Shown one piece after another: positions 49,284 through 56,444 of a stretch of 64,000 bases of DNA. The position numbers and the translations under genes are program-made. Origin of the DNA: Paenibacillus lutrae. GTDB lineage: Bacteria > Bacillota > Bacilli > Paenibacillales > NBRC-103111. Within the stretch, counting starts at the first letter, position 1, and each line of letters begins with the position of its first letter. The stretch lies in contig NZ_RHLK01000002.1 in the NCBI RefSeq assembly GCF_009757775.1, positions 750,113-814,112 of the forward strand, in the 5' to 3' direction. The notes under the pieces are model-generated. The model was not told the origin of the DNA, ran no database searches, and was given only the letters and a program-made list of their open reading frames with translations.

Positions 49284-50348
49284 TTATCCCGATGCACGGG
49301 CGATAAACTCAGGCGCGAGCACCACTTTCTCATTCGCCCGTCCGGGGTGCTGCTTCCGGTAGAGGAGTGTCTCTACCGCGCGGATACCCAGCAGCTCCTT
49401 GCTCAGCTCAACGGTGCTGAGCGGAGGGGATGCGGCGGCAGCGGCTTCAATGTTATCGAAGCCGATTACCCGGCACTGCTCCGGAATGCTGCATCCGCGC
49501 CGCTTGAGCAGTGTGAGCAGCTCCAGTGCTATGTAATCGTCCGCGCAAATAAAACCATCGGGCAGTTCTCCGTTCTTGAGCAGGTTGACCCGGACCGCTA
49601 AATCTTGCGCCCAGGTGGGACTCGTCATATAGGGAACCGTCCATCTGGACAACGCGACCGGACGGCCTTGTTCTGCAGCGGCTTCCGCGGCCAGACGACA
49701 ACCCAGCGCACGTTCCCGGAAGCTCAGGGAATAGGAATCGCTGCCGATAAAAACCAGGGAGTCGCAGCCTTCGCGCAGGAGCTGCTTGCAGGCTGCAATG
49801 GCTCCATCCATGTTGCTGTTAACGACACAGTCTACATTAACAAGCGGTTCCTCATGGTCGACCAGTACGAGGGGAAGAGTTGTCTGCTGCAAAGAAATAA
49901 CCGCACGAGTCGAGAAGGTACCGAGCAGAATATGTCCTGTGCATAGAGCAGGATCCAGGTAATCGGGTATATTCAGCTCATTTTCCTGATGGGTAGGAAC
50001 CGGAACGATCCAATAAGAGATTTTTTTCTCGCGGCATGTTTGAGTAAGTCCTCCCAGCACCTTAGACCAGAAAAAAGGGTCCAGCTGTTTGATGGTGTGG
50101 ATCCAGACCAGAATATAGGTTTCGCCCGGCAACCCGTAATTAGCGAAAGAATGGATACGTGTCCTAAGCTCAGCTGCAGCTGAGCTTTTGGTGATTTTTT
50201 TACGGTACCCCATGGATTTTGCCGTTTCAATGATTTTGTGCCTTGTTTCTTCGCTGACCCCGTACTTGCCGGAAAGCGCTTGCGAAACTGTGTATTTAGA
50301 AATGCCAAGCCGATCGGCAATATTCTGCATGGAGACATGTTTACTCAT
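49284..50348 (-). CDS. LacI-family transcriptional regulator
   Basis: The 354-residue protein has the LacI layout: an N-terminal helix-turn-helix (SMQNIADRLGISKYTVSQAL, then SEETRHKIIETAKSMGY and the hinge) and a C-terminal periplasmic-binding-protein-like effector domain. Late features are PDGFICADDYIALELL, CRVIGFDNIEAAAAASPPLSTVE and ELLGIRAVETLL. A sugar or related ligand is expected, but no transport or sugar genes are adjacent, so its regulon is elsewhere. AAGGCGGTG lies 4-5 bp before the ATG. It is transcribed divergently from the DUF817 gene. Confidence 0.93.
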   Translation of the reverse strand: MSKHVSMQNIADRLGISKYTVSQALSGKYGVSEETRHKIIETAKSMGYRKKITKSSAAAELRTRIHSFANYGLPGETYILVWIHTIKQLDPFFWSKVLGGLTQTCREKKISYWIVPVPTHQENELNIPDYLDPALCTGHILLGTFSTRAVISLQQTTLPLVLVDHEEPLVNVDCVVNSNMDGAIAACKQLLREGCDSLVFIGSDSYSLSFRERALGCRLAAEAAAEQGRPVALSRWTVPYMTSPTWAQDLAVRVNLLKNGELPDGFICADDYIALELLTLLKRRGCSIPEQCRVIGFDNIEAAAAASPPLSTVELSKELLGIRAVETLLYRKQHPGRANEKVVLAPEFIARASG

Positions 50349-50574
50349 CGTGCACCGCCTTTTCGGTTCGTATCCGCAGGACTTTTTATCATTTTTCCCT
50401 CATTCAGCCATTCTGTCAATACTTTCTTTTTGCATCCCTTCCTGTCATTTCCTTTCTTCTTATATAGACCTTTTGCTTCATCGGAATTATGCTAAACTAA
50501 CAAAGACATACATAATCTTGATTAAATGGGATCAGGAAAAAGCAGTGTGAACTGCAGATGAACGGAGGGGCAGG

Positions 50575-51384
50575 TTGTTGGTCAAAACCTTACAGCTGCA
50601 AACCGGACAACTTTTTATGTTCGGCTATCAACAGGCATTGTCTTGTTTGTTTCCGGCTCTCATTTTTGCGAGTCTGGCGATTTTAAAAGTATTCGATGTC
50701 CCTTATACGTATGATGTCATGCTCGTGGTCTGTCTTCTGATTCAATGGATCATGGTTAAAACCGGACTTGAAACGAGGGATGAGTTGAAAGTCATTTGCT
50801 TGTTTCATTTGATCGGGCTTGCCTTAGAGATTTTTAAAGTCAACATGGGCTCATGGTCTTATCCCCAGGAAGCCTGGACCAAAGTATGGGGCGTCCCGCT
50901 CTACAGCGGATTTATGTATGCCAGTGTAGCCAGTTATTTATGCCAGGCATGGCGCAGACTTCATGTTCAGATTCATCATTGGCCTTCTTCCTGGCTGACT
51001 GTACCGACCGGAGCGGCTATTTACTTGAATTTTATGACGCATCATTATATAGCGGATCTGCGCTGGGTGCTGACTGCGCTTTTATTCATCATCTTCTTCA
51101 GATCGGCCGTCACGTTCCGGGTAAGAGCGATCACTTACCGTATGCCGGTTATCCTTTCTTTTTTCCTGATCGGATTCTTTGTGTGGCTGGCTGAGAACAT
51201 AGCGACTTATTTGGGCGCGTGGCAGTACCCCAATCAGAGGGAAGCTTGGAGCATGGTGTCTTTGGGTAAAATGAGCTCCTGGTTTCTACTCGTTATTGTG
51301 AGTTTCCTGATCGTTGCCCAGCTTAAGCATGTGAAATCCAGTGAAAGCCGCGGGCAGGAGCCGCCAGTTTCGGCATCGGACTAG
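50575..51384 (+). CDS. DUF817 family integral membrane protein
   Basis: The 269-residue protein has about eight hydrophobic helices and the DUF817 pattern: KTGLETRDELKVICLFHLIG, ALEIFKVNMGSWSYPQE, GVPLYSGFMYASVASYLCQAW, NFMTHHYIADLRW and VWLAENIATYLGAWQYPNQ. The spaced Glu, His, Asp and Tyr residues inside helices suggest a catalytic or metal-binding membrane protein, but the family has no assigned function. The start is TTG 50575 (or TTG 50578), following GGAGGGG. The gene for a YhhN-type membrane enzyme follows 81 bp later on the same strand. Confidence 0.88.
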   Translation: MLVKTLQLQTGQLFMFGYQQALSCLFPALIFASLAILKVFDVPYTYDVMLVVCLLIQWIMVKTGLETRDELKVICLFHLIGLALEIFKVNMGSWSYPQEAWTKVWGVPLYSGFMYASVASYLCQAWRRLHVQIHHWPSSWLTVPTGAAIYLNFMTHHYIADLRWVLTALLFIIFFRSAVTFRVRAITYRMPVILSFFLIGFFVWLAENIATYLGAWQYPNQREAWSMVSLGKMSSWFLLVIVSFLIVAQLKHVKSSESRGQEPPVSASD

Positions 51385-51465
51385 AGAAGGAAGGGCTGCA
51401 ACGATTTCTATGCCAGCAGAAGGGGTAAAGGAACGTATACTTTGCTTCGCCATGGGGGGATTCGG

Positions 51466-52170
51466 ATGGTAATGGGGTGGTTGTGGGCCGTACAAGTGGT
51501 TTTGTTCATAGCGGGCACCGGCTCGGGTATTCGCAGAAATAACAAGGAAGGCTCCGGGCTGAGTCTCCCACTGTGGGCCAGAATGTGCATAAGCCTGACA
51601 TTGACGGCGGCAGCCTTTGCACTCTGGAGAGGGAACCAGGACTCGCCGTATGCCGAATGGGTATTCTGGGGCATGGCCTGGTCTTTTATCGGTGATTTAA
51701 CGATGGCGGGACTGATCCCTATGCGCCATAGGCTCATAGGGGGAATGGCTACATTCGCAGTGGCTCACGGCTTTTATATTGCGGCTTTTACAGCGGCTCT
51801 GAATAATGAAGGAATGCCGGTTCTTAATGCAGGCCTGGTAGCGGCAGCAGTGATTTATCTGATTCTGCTGATTGTCGGCTGGCTGAGATATATCCGGAAC
51901 CTGCAGGCCCCTTACGGTTACAATGCCGGCGCATTGGTGTACGGCATATGGATCAGTGTGATGGCATCCGTGGCGGTCGCTCTTGCCTGGGGACTGGGTG
52001 GGACGCATTGGGTGACTGCGCTTGGCGGGTTGCTCTTTGTAATTTCGGACTTTATTATTGCAGTTGTCACAATAGGAGCTAAGCCGTTACGGCATAACGG
52101 TTATTGGGTCTGGTTAACGTATGTCGGCGCACAGATGTGTATCGTGTACGCATCTGTTCTTGTTCTCTGA
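51466..52170 (+). CDS. YhhN/TMEM86-family protein (lysoplasmalogenase-like)
   Basis: The protein has about 234 residues, eight hydrophobic helices and the YhhN motifs SFIGDLTM (with the conserved Gly-Asp), FAVAHGFYIAAF, and LFVISDFIIAVVTI near the end. Vertebrate members cleave the vinyl-ether bond of lysoplasmalogen; the bacterial substrate is not established. ATG 51466 or ATG 51472 is the start, with GGGGG about 6 bp before the first. The frame also extends 8 codons upstream to a TTG without a ribosome site. It is close to the DUF817 gene and may share its promoter. Confidence 0.87.
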   Translation: MVMGWLWAVQVVLFIAGTGSGIRRNNKEGSGLSLPLWARMCISLTLTAAAFALWRGNQDSPYAEWVFWGMAWSFIGDLTMAGLIPMRHRLIGGMATFAVAHGFYIAAFTAALNNEGMPVLNAGLVAAAVIYLILLIVGWLRYIRNLQAPYGYNAGALVYGIWISVMASVAVALAWGLGGTHWVTALGGLLFVISDFIIAVVTIGAKPLRHNGYWVWLTYVGAQMCIVYASVLVL

Positions 52171-52369
52171 AGAACGCTTGTGAGAGTGTGAGAGTAAATG
52201 GTGTCATAAGCAGGCTAACGCTGACACAACATTTCCCGGGCAATGTCGGATGTTGTATGCCGGATGAACACGCATAGGGGAAACGATCTTGTCGAATGCT
52301 AGAGAAGCGGAGCGGATGATCGCCTGGTCGATCGAACCGTTTACCCCTGAATAAAGGAGCTGACGTTTC

Positions 52370-52492
52370 GTGACACACTCGAAAAGCCGCAGAGAAAGTA
52401 TGGTCAAAAGCCGTAAACAAAGGCAAAATCCGCACGGTAAGGTTCCCTCGCTCAAAGAAATTGCCGCTGAAACGAACCAGGGGATCGAGTAA
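52370..52492 (+). CDS. Small basic protein of unknown function (40 residues)
   Basis: This short gene starts with GTG 52370, with AAGGAG 10 bp upstream, and ends 38 bp before a strong hairpin terminator. The product begins MTHSKSRRESMVKSRKQRQN and continues with a PHGKVPSLKEIAAET segment. It is soluble, strongly basic in its first half and acidic in its second. I do not recognise a family. The good ribosome site, the clear terminator and non-random composition argue that it is real. Nucleic-acid binding is a guess from charge only. Confidence 0.6.
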   Translation: MTHSKSRRESMVKSRKQRQNPHGKVPSLKEIAAETNQGIE

Positions 52493-52530
52493 CACGCTTC
52501 GACTTCGATGTAAAGCCGCGGCAGACAACA

Positions 52531-52563
52531 AGGAGCCCGCTATATACGCGGGCTCCTGTTTTC
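52531..52563 (+). terminator. Terminator after the small basic protein gene
   Basis: Perfect 10-bp stem AGGAGCCCGC/GCGGGCTCCT with a 7-nt loop, followed by GTTTTC. It may also help end czcD from the other side. Confidence 0.8.
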
Positions 52564-52597
52564 AATTCTTAACGAAATTCCTGCATGACTATCCGAT

Positions 52598-53665
52598 TTA
52601 CACTTTTAGCTCCGCATGCTGCAGATGCTCGGTTTCCACTTGGATAGTCGCATGCTGGATGTTGAACCGTTCTTCCATCAGACGGATCGCTTGCTGGAGA
52701 ATACCCTGGCTGTCAGCCGGGTCTTCAATTAAAAGGTGGCAGCTGAAGGAGTCTAGACCGGACGTGATGGTCCATACATGCAGGTCATGAACGTCACGTA
52801 CGCCGGAGATGCTGAGCAGCGACTGCTTGATTTCTTCGCAGTTTATTCGGCTGGGCGCGCCTTCAAGCAGAATGTGCGTAGTCGCTTTAAGCACTCCCCA
52901 GGCGCTGCGCAGGATAAGGAGAGCGACAAGGACGCTGATAATCGGATCGGCCTGGTACCACTGGAAGACCAGCATGAGCAGTCCGGCAACGATGGCACCT
53001 ACGGAGCCTAAGGCATCTCCGAGCACGTGTAAGTAAGCGCTTCTTACATTCAAATTGTCCTTGGCATCTCCCATCCGGGTAAGAAACCATGCACTTGCCA
53101 GATTAGCAAGAAGACCGATGGCTGCGATAATCATCATCGAGCCGCTGGCAACCACCGGGGGATTAGCGAACCGTTCAATCGCTTCCCAGATAATGAAACC
53201 GGCGATAACAAATAAGGTAGCCGCATTAAACAGCGCGGTTAAAATTTCAACGCGGTGGTAACCATAGGTGCGTTTGGGCGAAGCGGGTCTGGCTGCAAAC
53301 CACATGGCAACGAGGCTGAGCAGCAGAGAGGCTGTATCGCTGAACATGTGGCCGGCATCTGAAAGAAGGGCCAGCGAATTGGTGACAATTCCCCCGGCAA
53401 ATTCCAGCAGCATAATGCCGGAAGTAATGATGAAGGCAATGAGGAGCCCTTTCTTGTTGTTCGGACCGTGATGATGTCCTAAAGCATGGTCGTGGCCATG
53501 GTCGTGCCCGTGATGATCATGCCCCTGGTGATCATGCCCTTGGTGGTCGTGACCGTCATCGTGACTGTGCCCGCTATGACGGTGGCTGTGAGGAACCTGG
53601 GTCTTGGATGTTCCCGACGGTCCGGGTGAATCATCGGTTCTTCGCGTAGATTTAAAGGTACTCAT
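52598..53665 (-). CDS. czcD: CDF-family zinc/cation efflux protein
   Basis: The 355-residue protein exports divalent metals, mainly zinc, out of the cytoplasm in exchange for protons. It has a His-rich N-terminal tail (about residues 25-70, with many GHDH units), six membrane helices and a C-terminal ferredoxin-like domain. The metal sites are visible as LLSDAGHMFSD in helix 2 and HVLGDALGS in helix 5. The start is ATG 53665 with AAAGGAG 9 bp upstream; ATG 53674 overlaps the ribosome site. It follows the ArsR-type regulator gene by 17 bp, so it is the second gene of a czrA-czcD operon controlled by the operator at 54012-54031. Confidence 0.95.
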   Translation of the reverse strand: MSTFKSTRRTDDSPGPSGTSKTQVPHSHRHSGHSHDDGHDHQGHDHQGHDHHGHDHGHDHALGHHHGPNNKKGLLIAFIITSGIMLLEFAGGIVTNSLALLSDAGHMFSDTASLLLSLVAMWFAARPASPKRTYGYHRVEILTALFNAATLFVIAGFIIWEAIERFANPPVVASGSMMIIAAIGLLANLASAWFLTRMGDAKDNLNVRSAYLHVLGDALGSVGAIVAGLLMLVFQWYQADPIISVLVALLILRSAWGVLKATTHILLEGAPSRINCEEIKQSLLSISGVRDVHDLHVWTITSGLDSFSCHLLIEDPADSQGILQQAIRLMEERFNIQHATIQVETEHLQHAELKV

Positions 53666-53682
53666 GGAACACATCTCCTTTG

Positions 53683-54003
53683 CTATTCATGTTCAATATG
53701 CTGAATCGTTTGTTTAAGAAGAGAAAGAACATGCTCATCGTCGCAAGAGTAGTATAACGTCTTGCCGTCACGGCGGAATTTGACCAGCCGCAGTACTTTA
53801 AGCAGGCTGAGCTGGTGTGACACGGCAGAGGGGGTCATATTCAGCAGCTCTGCAATGTGATTGACGGAGCACTCTTCCTGGGAGAGCAGGTAAAGAATTT
53901 TGATACGCGAAGGATCGGACAGAGCTTTGAAAATTTGGGAGACAGAATCGACTGTCTGGGGGGGAAGAAAAGTATGGTCGCAAGATTCCATGCGAATTGT
54001 CAT
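53683..54003 (-). CDS. czrA: CzrA/SmtB-like metal-sensing ArsR-family repressor
   Basis: This winged-helix repressor of about 106 residues releases DNA when zinc (or cobalt) binds. The recognition region is CSVNHIAELLNMTPSAVSHQLSLLK. The sensor motif of the alpha-5 helix is complete: DEH, ten residues, then HIEH, i.e. DxH-x10-HxxH, the zinc site of CzrA/SmtB proteins. The second site used by ArsR or CadC types (CxC in alpha-3) is absent. TTG 54009, ATG 54003 and ATG 53991 are all possible starts; GGAG precedes the latter two. An inverted-repeat operator lies just upstream. It is the first gene of the operon with czcD. Confidence 0.92.
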   Translation of the reverse strand: MTIRMESCDHTFLPPQTVDSVSQIFKALSDPSRIKILYLLSQEECSVNHIAELLNMTPSAVSHQLSLLKVLRLVKFRRDGKTLYYSCDDEHVLSLLKQTIQHIEHE

Positions 54004-54011
54004 CTCCAATC

Positions 54012-54031
54012 ATCTGAACAACTGTTCATAT
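54012..54031 (-). promoter_or_regulatory. CzrA/SmtB-type operator
   Basis: Inverted repeat TGAACA-N2-TGTTCA (54015-54020 and 54023-54028) with AT-rich flanks. This is the known operator type of zinc-sensing ArsR-family repressors and sits directly before the czrA start. Confidence 0.8.
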
Positions 54032-54141
54032 GTTAATTTGATCTTAACTCAGACTGGAACACATTTCAAGTGACGGACGATACTTTTTTCCTTAAGCCGG
54101 AGTGGACCAGGGGATAATAATCTTTTTCATAAATACTTGAA

Positions 54142-54158
54142 GTACCCTACGGGGGTAT
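54142..54158 (+). promoter_or_regulatory. CsoR operator
   Basis: TACCCTACGGGGGTATG is nearly identical to the copZA operator of Bacillus subtilis (TACCC-N-ACGGGGGTA type). It overlaps the promoter region of csoR (possible -35 TTGAAG at 54137-54142, -10 TATTGT at 54161-54166). Confidence 0.85.
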
Positions 54159-54187
54159 GTTATTGTATAAGTATGGAGGCGACGCAG

Positions 54188-54574
54188 ATGGAACCAATCA
54201 GCTCCAAGGAATATCAGAATGATGAAGGAATATCCGCTATACCAACGGAAGTTGCCGTTTCTGGAGCAGATTGTCATACATCTAGCGGCAATTCTGAAAG
54301 ACACAGCCATCATAGTGATAAGGTGAAAAGCAATTTGATTTCCCGCCTGAATCGCATTGAAGGTCAGATTCGTGGAGTAAAGGGCATGATTGAGAAAGAT
54401 ACTTATTGTGATGATGTATTGAATCAGATTGCTGCCGCTCAATCCGCCCTGAATAGTGTGGGTAAATTATTGCTTGAAGGTCATCTCAAGAGCTGTGTTA
54501 TGGAACGTATTCAGGAAGGTGACACGGATGTTATTGATGAACTGCTTATTACGGTCAATAAATTAATGAAATAA
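54188..54574 (+). CDS. csoR: CsoR-family copper-sensing repressor
   Basis: The 128-residue protein is a four-helix-bundle repressor of the CsoR/RcnR family. The copper ligands are Cys74 (KDTYCDDVL), His99 and Cys103 (EGHLKSC), the C-H-C set of true copper sensors. Residues 1-45 form an N-terminal tail with extra Cys and His (ADCH, HSHH) not present in Bacillus CsoR. GGAGG 8 bp upstream fixes ATG 54188; the longer frame from 54137 would include the operator region. It is followed by copZ after 22 bp, so it autoregulates csoR-copZ through the operator upstream. Confidence 0.93.
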   Translation: MEPISSKEYQNDEGISAIPTEVAVSGADCHTSSGNSERHSHHSDKVKSNLISRLNRIEGQIRGVKGMIEKDTYCDDVLNQIAAAQSALNSVGKLLLEGHLKSCVMERIQEGDTDVIDELLITVNKLMK

Positions 54575-54596
54575 AACAAACAAAGGAGAGAGTACA

Positions 54597-54800
54597 GTGG
54601 AACGAATCCAATTGAAAGTAGAAGGAATGTCCTGCCAGCATTGTGTCAACTCTATAGAAAAAGCCGCCAGCGAACTGGGAGCCAAAGCCCAGGTCCATCT
54701 CAACGAAGGCCGTGTAGAAGTGGAATACGATCCTGCCACCGTGAAACCGGAGCAAATTAAAGAAGCTATCGAAGAACAGGGCTATGAAGTAACAGCTTGA
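54597..54800 (+). CDS. copZ: Copper chaperone CopZ
   Basis: The 67-residue protein is a single heavy-metal-associated domain. The copper-binding motif is GMSCQHC (Cys13, Cys16). It should carry Cu(I) to a P-type ATPase. The start is GTG 54597, with GGAGAG 6 bp upstream. In Bacillus copZ is followed by copA, but here a strong terminator follows and the next gene is unrelated, so the ATPase must be encoded elsewhere. Confidence 0.95.
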   Translation: MERIQLKVEGMSCQHCVNSIEKAASELGAKAQVHLNEGRVEVEYDPATVKPEQIKEAIEEQGYEVTA

Positions 54801-54834
54801 TTGTTCGATTGTTTAACCTTACTTGAATTACCGC

Positions 54835-54880
54835 AAAATCGCTTAACGGCTTATTTTCAGCCGATAGGCGATTTTTTTTT
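54835..54880 (+). terminator. Terminator of csoR-copZ
   Basis: Outer stem AAAATCGC/GCGATTTT and inner stem CGGCT/AGCCG, followed by nine T. Confidence 0.9.
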
Positions 54881-55089
54881 GATGCCGGTCAAGCGATGGA
54901 TTGCGTTAAAACCGGATTACCAAACGGATGAAGGAATATCCATTTTTGCCGGCGTAATAGGAAGGCGATAATTAAATTTGTAAAAAAGTAAATAAAAGCA
55001 AACATATATTCGAGACACCTTACTGTCAATAAGGAGTGATATCCTAAATAATGTAAGTGATTATATTCCATTTACATAGGAGTGAGGGA

Positions 55090-55302
55090 ATGAATCGTGT
55101 ACAATCCGGGAAAGCACTGCAGGTGGACATCGGAAAAATCTGCGCACAGCTGGGACTGGATTCGAACATCATGAAGGATCTCAAAGTACGACATTATACA
55201 GTGCCAGCAGAGAGAAATGAACCAGAATCCGGTGAACGAGTGCTGCGGAGCAGAGAAGGAACGAAAAAGATCTTTTTATCGGGCAAAAGAAGTAGGAATT
55301 AG
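55090..55302 (+). CDS. Small protein of unknown function (70 residues)
   Basis: The 70-residue protein begins MNRVQSGKALQVDIGKICAQ and has a charged, Arg/Glu/Lys-rich second half. There is no membrane segment or signal peptide. The N-terminal half may form one or two helices. I recognise no family. AGGAGTGAGGGA is 6-8 bp before ATG 55090; an in-frame upstream Met at 55057 lacks one. The hairpin terminator overlaps the stop codon. An inverted repeat ATGTAA/TTACAT (55051-55056 and 55072-55077) lies just upstream and could be an operator. Confidence 0.65.
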   Translation: MNRVQSGKALQVDIGKICAQLGLDSNIMKDLKVRHYTVPAERNEPESGERVLRSREGTKKIFLSGKRSRN

Positions 55303-55330
55303 GCACTTGATGCTTAGTTCCTATTTTTTT
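55293..55330 (+). terminator. Terminator overlapping the stop of the 70-residue protein gene
   Basis: Stem TAGGAATTAGGCA/TGCTTAGTTCCTA (with G-T pairs) followed by a T7 run. Confidence 0.8.
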
Positions 55331-55426
55331 ATAACTGAGATGATAATTTATGAAAAATTTAGAACGAATGGATGGTTAAATGTACTAAAATAGGAAATAA
55401 GCCCTAAATAAGAGGAGAACAAGTTT

Positions 55427-56377
55427 ATGATCGAAAAAGTGATCCGCTTGCTGAATATTATTCAGGCCATTCAGGCTAATCCGGGAATATCGGCTTCTGA
55501 TATAGCGTTCAAATGTGACATTCATCTGCGAACCGTGTACCGTGACCTCGATACGCTCAGTCTGATCGCTCCGGTAACGAACGACGGGCGCGGTACCGGC
55601 TATCGTTTTATGGGGAAGTTCTTCCTGTATCCACTCAATTTTACAGAGCAGGAGGCGCTGGTATTTTCCCTTCTTCCTTCGGTGGTGGATAGGAGTAAGC
55701 TGCCTCCGGGCTTTGATCGGGCCTACCACAAAGTGATGGCCACTCATTTTAAAGAAAAAGCGCATCATAAAGATATCATTCAGAATATTGCCGAAATTAT
55801 TCAGATGGGGACACCGGCCTACCGGCAAAAGCATCCGAATTTTCTCCAGCCGATCATCCAGGCTATCTTGGACCACAAAACCATACGGACCGTGTACCAT
55901 ACGCAGTCCCGTAACGAGACAACGGAGCGGCAGATCGATCCCTACTATCTCGTGCCGCGCGAGCAGCGGTTTTATTTGATCGGTTTCTGCCATTTGAAAC
56001 AAGAAATCCGTACCTTCCGTATGAGCCGGTTTCAGGCGGTTGAGCAGACGGAGCTGAACTTTGATAAAGGGGACTTCAACATTAAGCACTATCTCAAAAA
56101 TACATGGTCCATTGAACGCGGGGATCGGAATATTACGTTCAAGGTAAAATTCAACGCAGAAGTTGCCCGCTATATCCGGGAGGAAGAGCTGTTTGTGCAC
56201 CCGAGAATGAGGGACCAGAAGGATGGCAGCCTGATATTTGAAGTTACGGTGAATAACGAGAGGGAATTCCTGAATTGGGTTATGCAGTATGGTCCCGCGG
56301 CAGAAATCCTGGAACCTAAGGCTGTGAGGGAAAAGTTGAAGCAGCAGCTTCACCAGTGGGTGGGCATGTACGGGTGA
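55427..56377 (+). CDS. WYL-domain transcriptional regulator
   Basis: The 316-residue protein has an N-terminal winged helix (residues 1-65, IRLLNIIQAIQANPGISASDIA then HLRTVYRDLDTLSL) and a WYL domain at about 140-215. The core of that domain here is YYLVPREQRFYLIGFCHL, followed by a WCX-type C-terminal extension to the end (FNAEVARYIREEELFVHP). WYL domains bind nucleotides, ssDNA or other ligands and are common in DNA damage and defence regulation; the ligand here is unknown. GAGGAG lies 9 bp before the ATG. It converges on an LRR surface-protein gene across a shared terminator. Confidence 0.92.
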   Translation: MIEKVIRLLNIIQAIQANPGISASDIAFKCDIHLRTVYRDLDTLSLIAPVTNDGRGTGYRFMGKFFLYPLNFTEQEALVFSLLPSVVDRSKLPPGFDRAYHKVMATHFKEKAHHKDIIQNIAEIIQMGTPAYRQKHPNFLQPIIQAILDHKTIRTVYHTQSRNETTERQIDPYYLVPREQRFYLIGFCHLKQEIRTFRMSRFQAVEQTELNFDKGDFNIKHYLKNTWSIERGDRNITFKVKFNAEVARYIREEELFVHPRMRDQKDGSLIFEVTVNNEREFLNWVMQYGPAAEILEPKAVREKLKQQLHQWVGMYG

Positions 56378-56397
56378 GAACGTCCGGAGATTGGATA

Positions 56398-56442
56398 ACA
56401 AAAGAGCGCAAACGATTTGAAAATCGTTCTGCGCTCTTTTGT
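56398..56442. terminator. Bidirectional terminator between the WYL and LRR genes
   Basis: Long stem ACAAAAGAGCGCA/TGCGCTCTTTTGT plus inner AACGATTT/AAATCGTT; T-rich on both strands. Confidence 0.88.
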
Positions 56443-56444
56443 TG

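Noticed and set aside
48980-49306. Plus-strand frame of 108 codons after the methyltransferase gene
   Set aside because: It starts with TTG, lacks a ribosome site, has a random-looking GC-rich composition and overlaps the end of the LacI-type gene.
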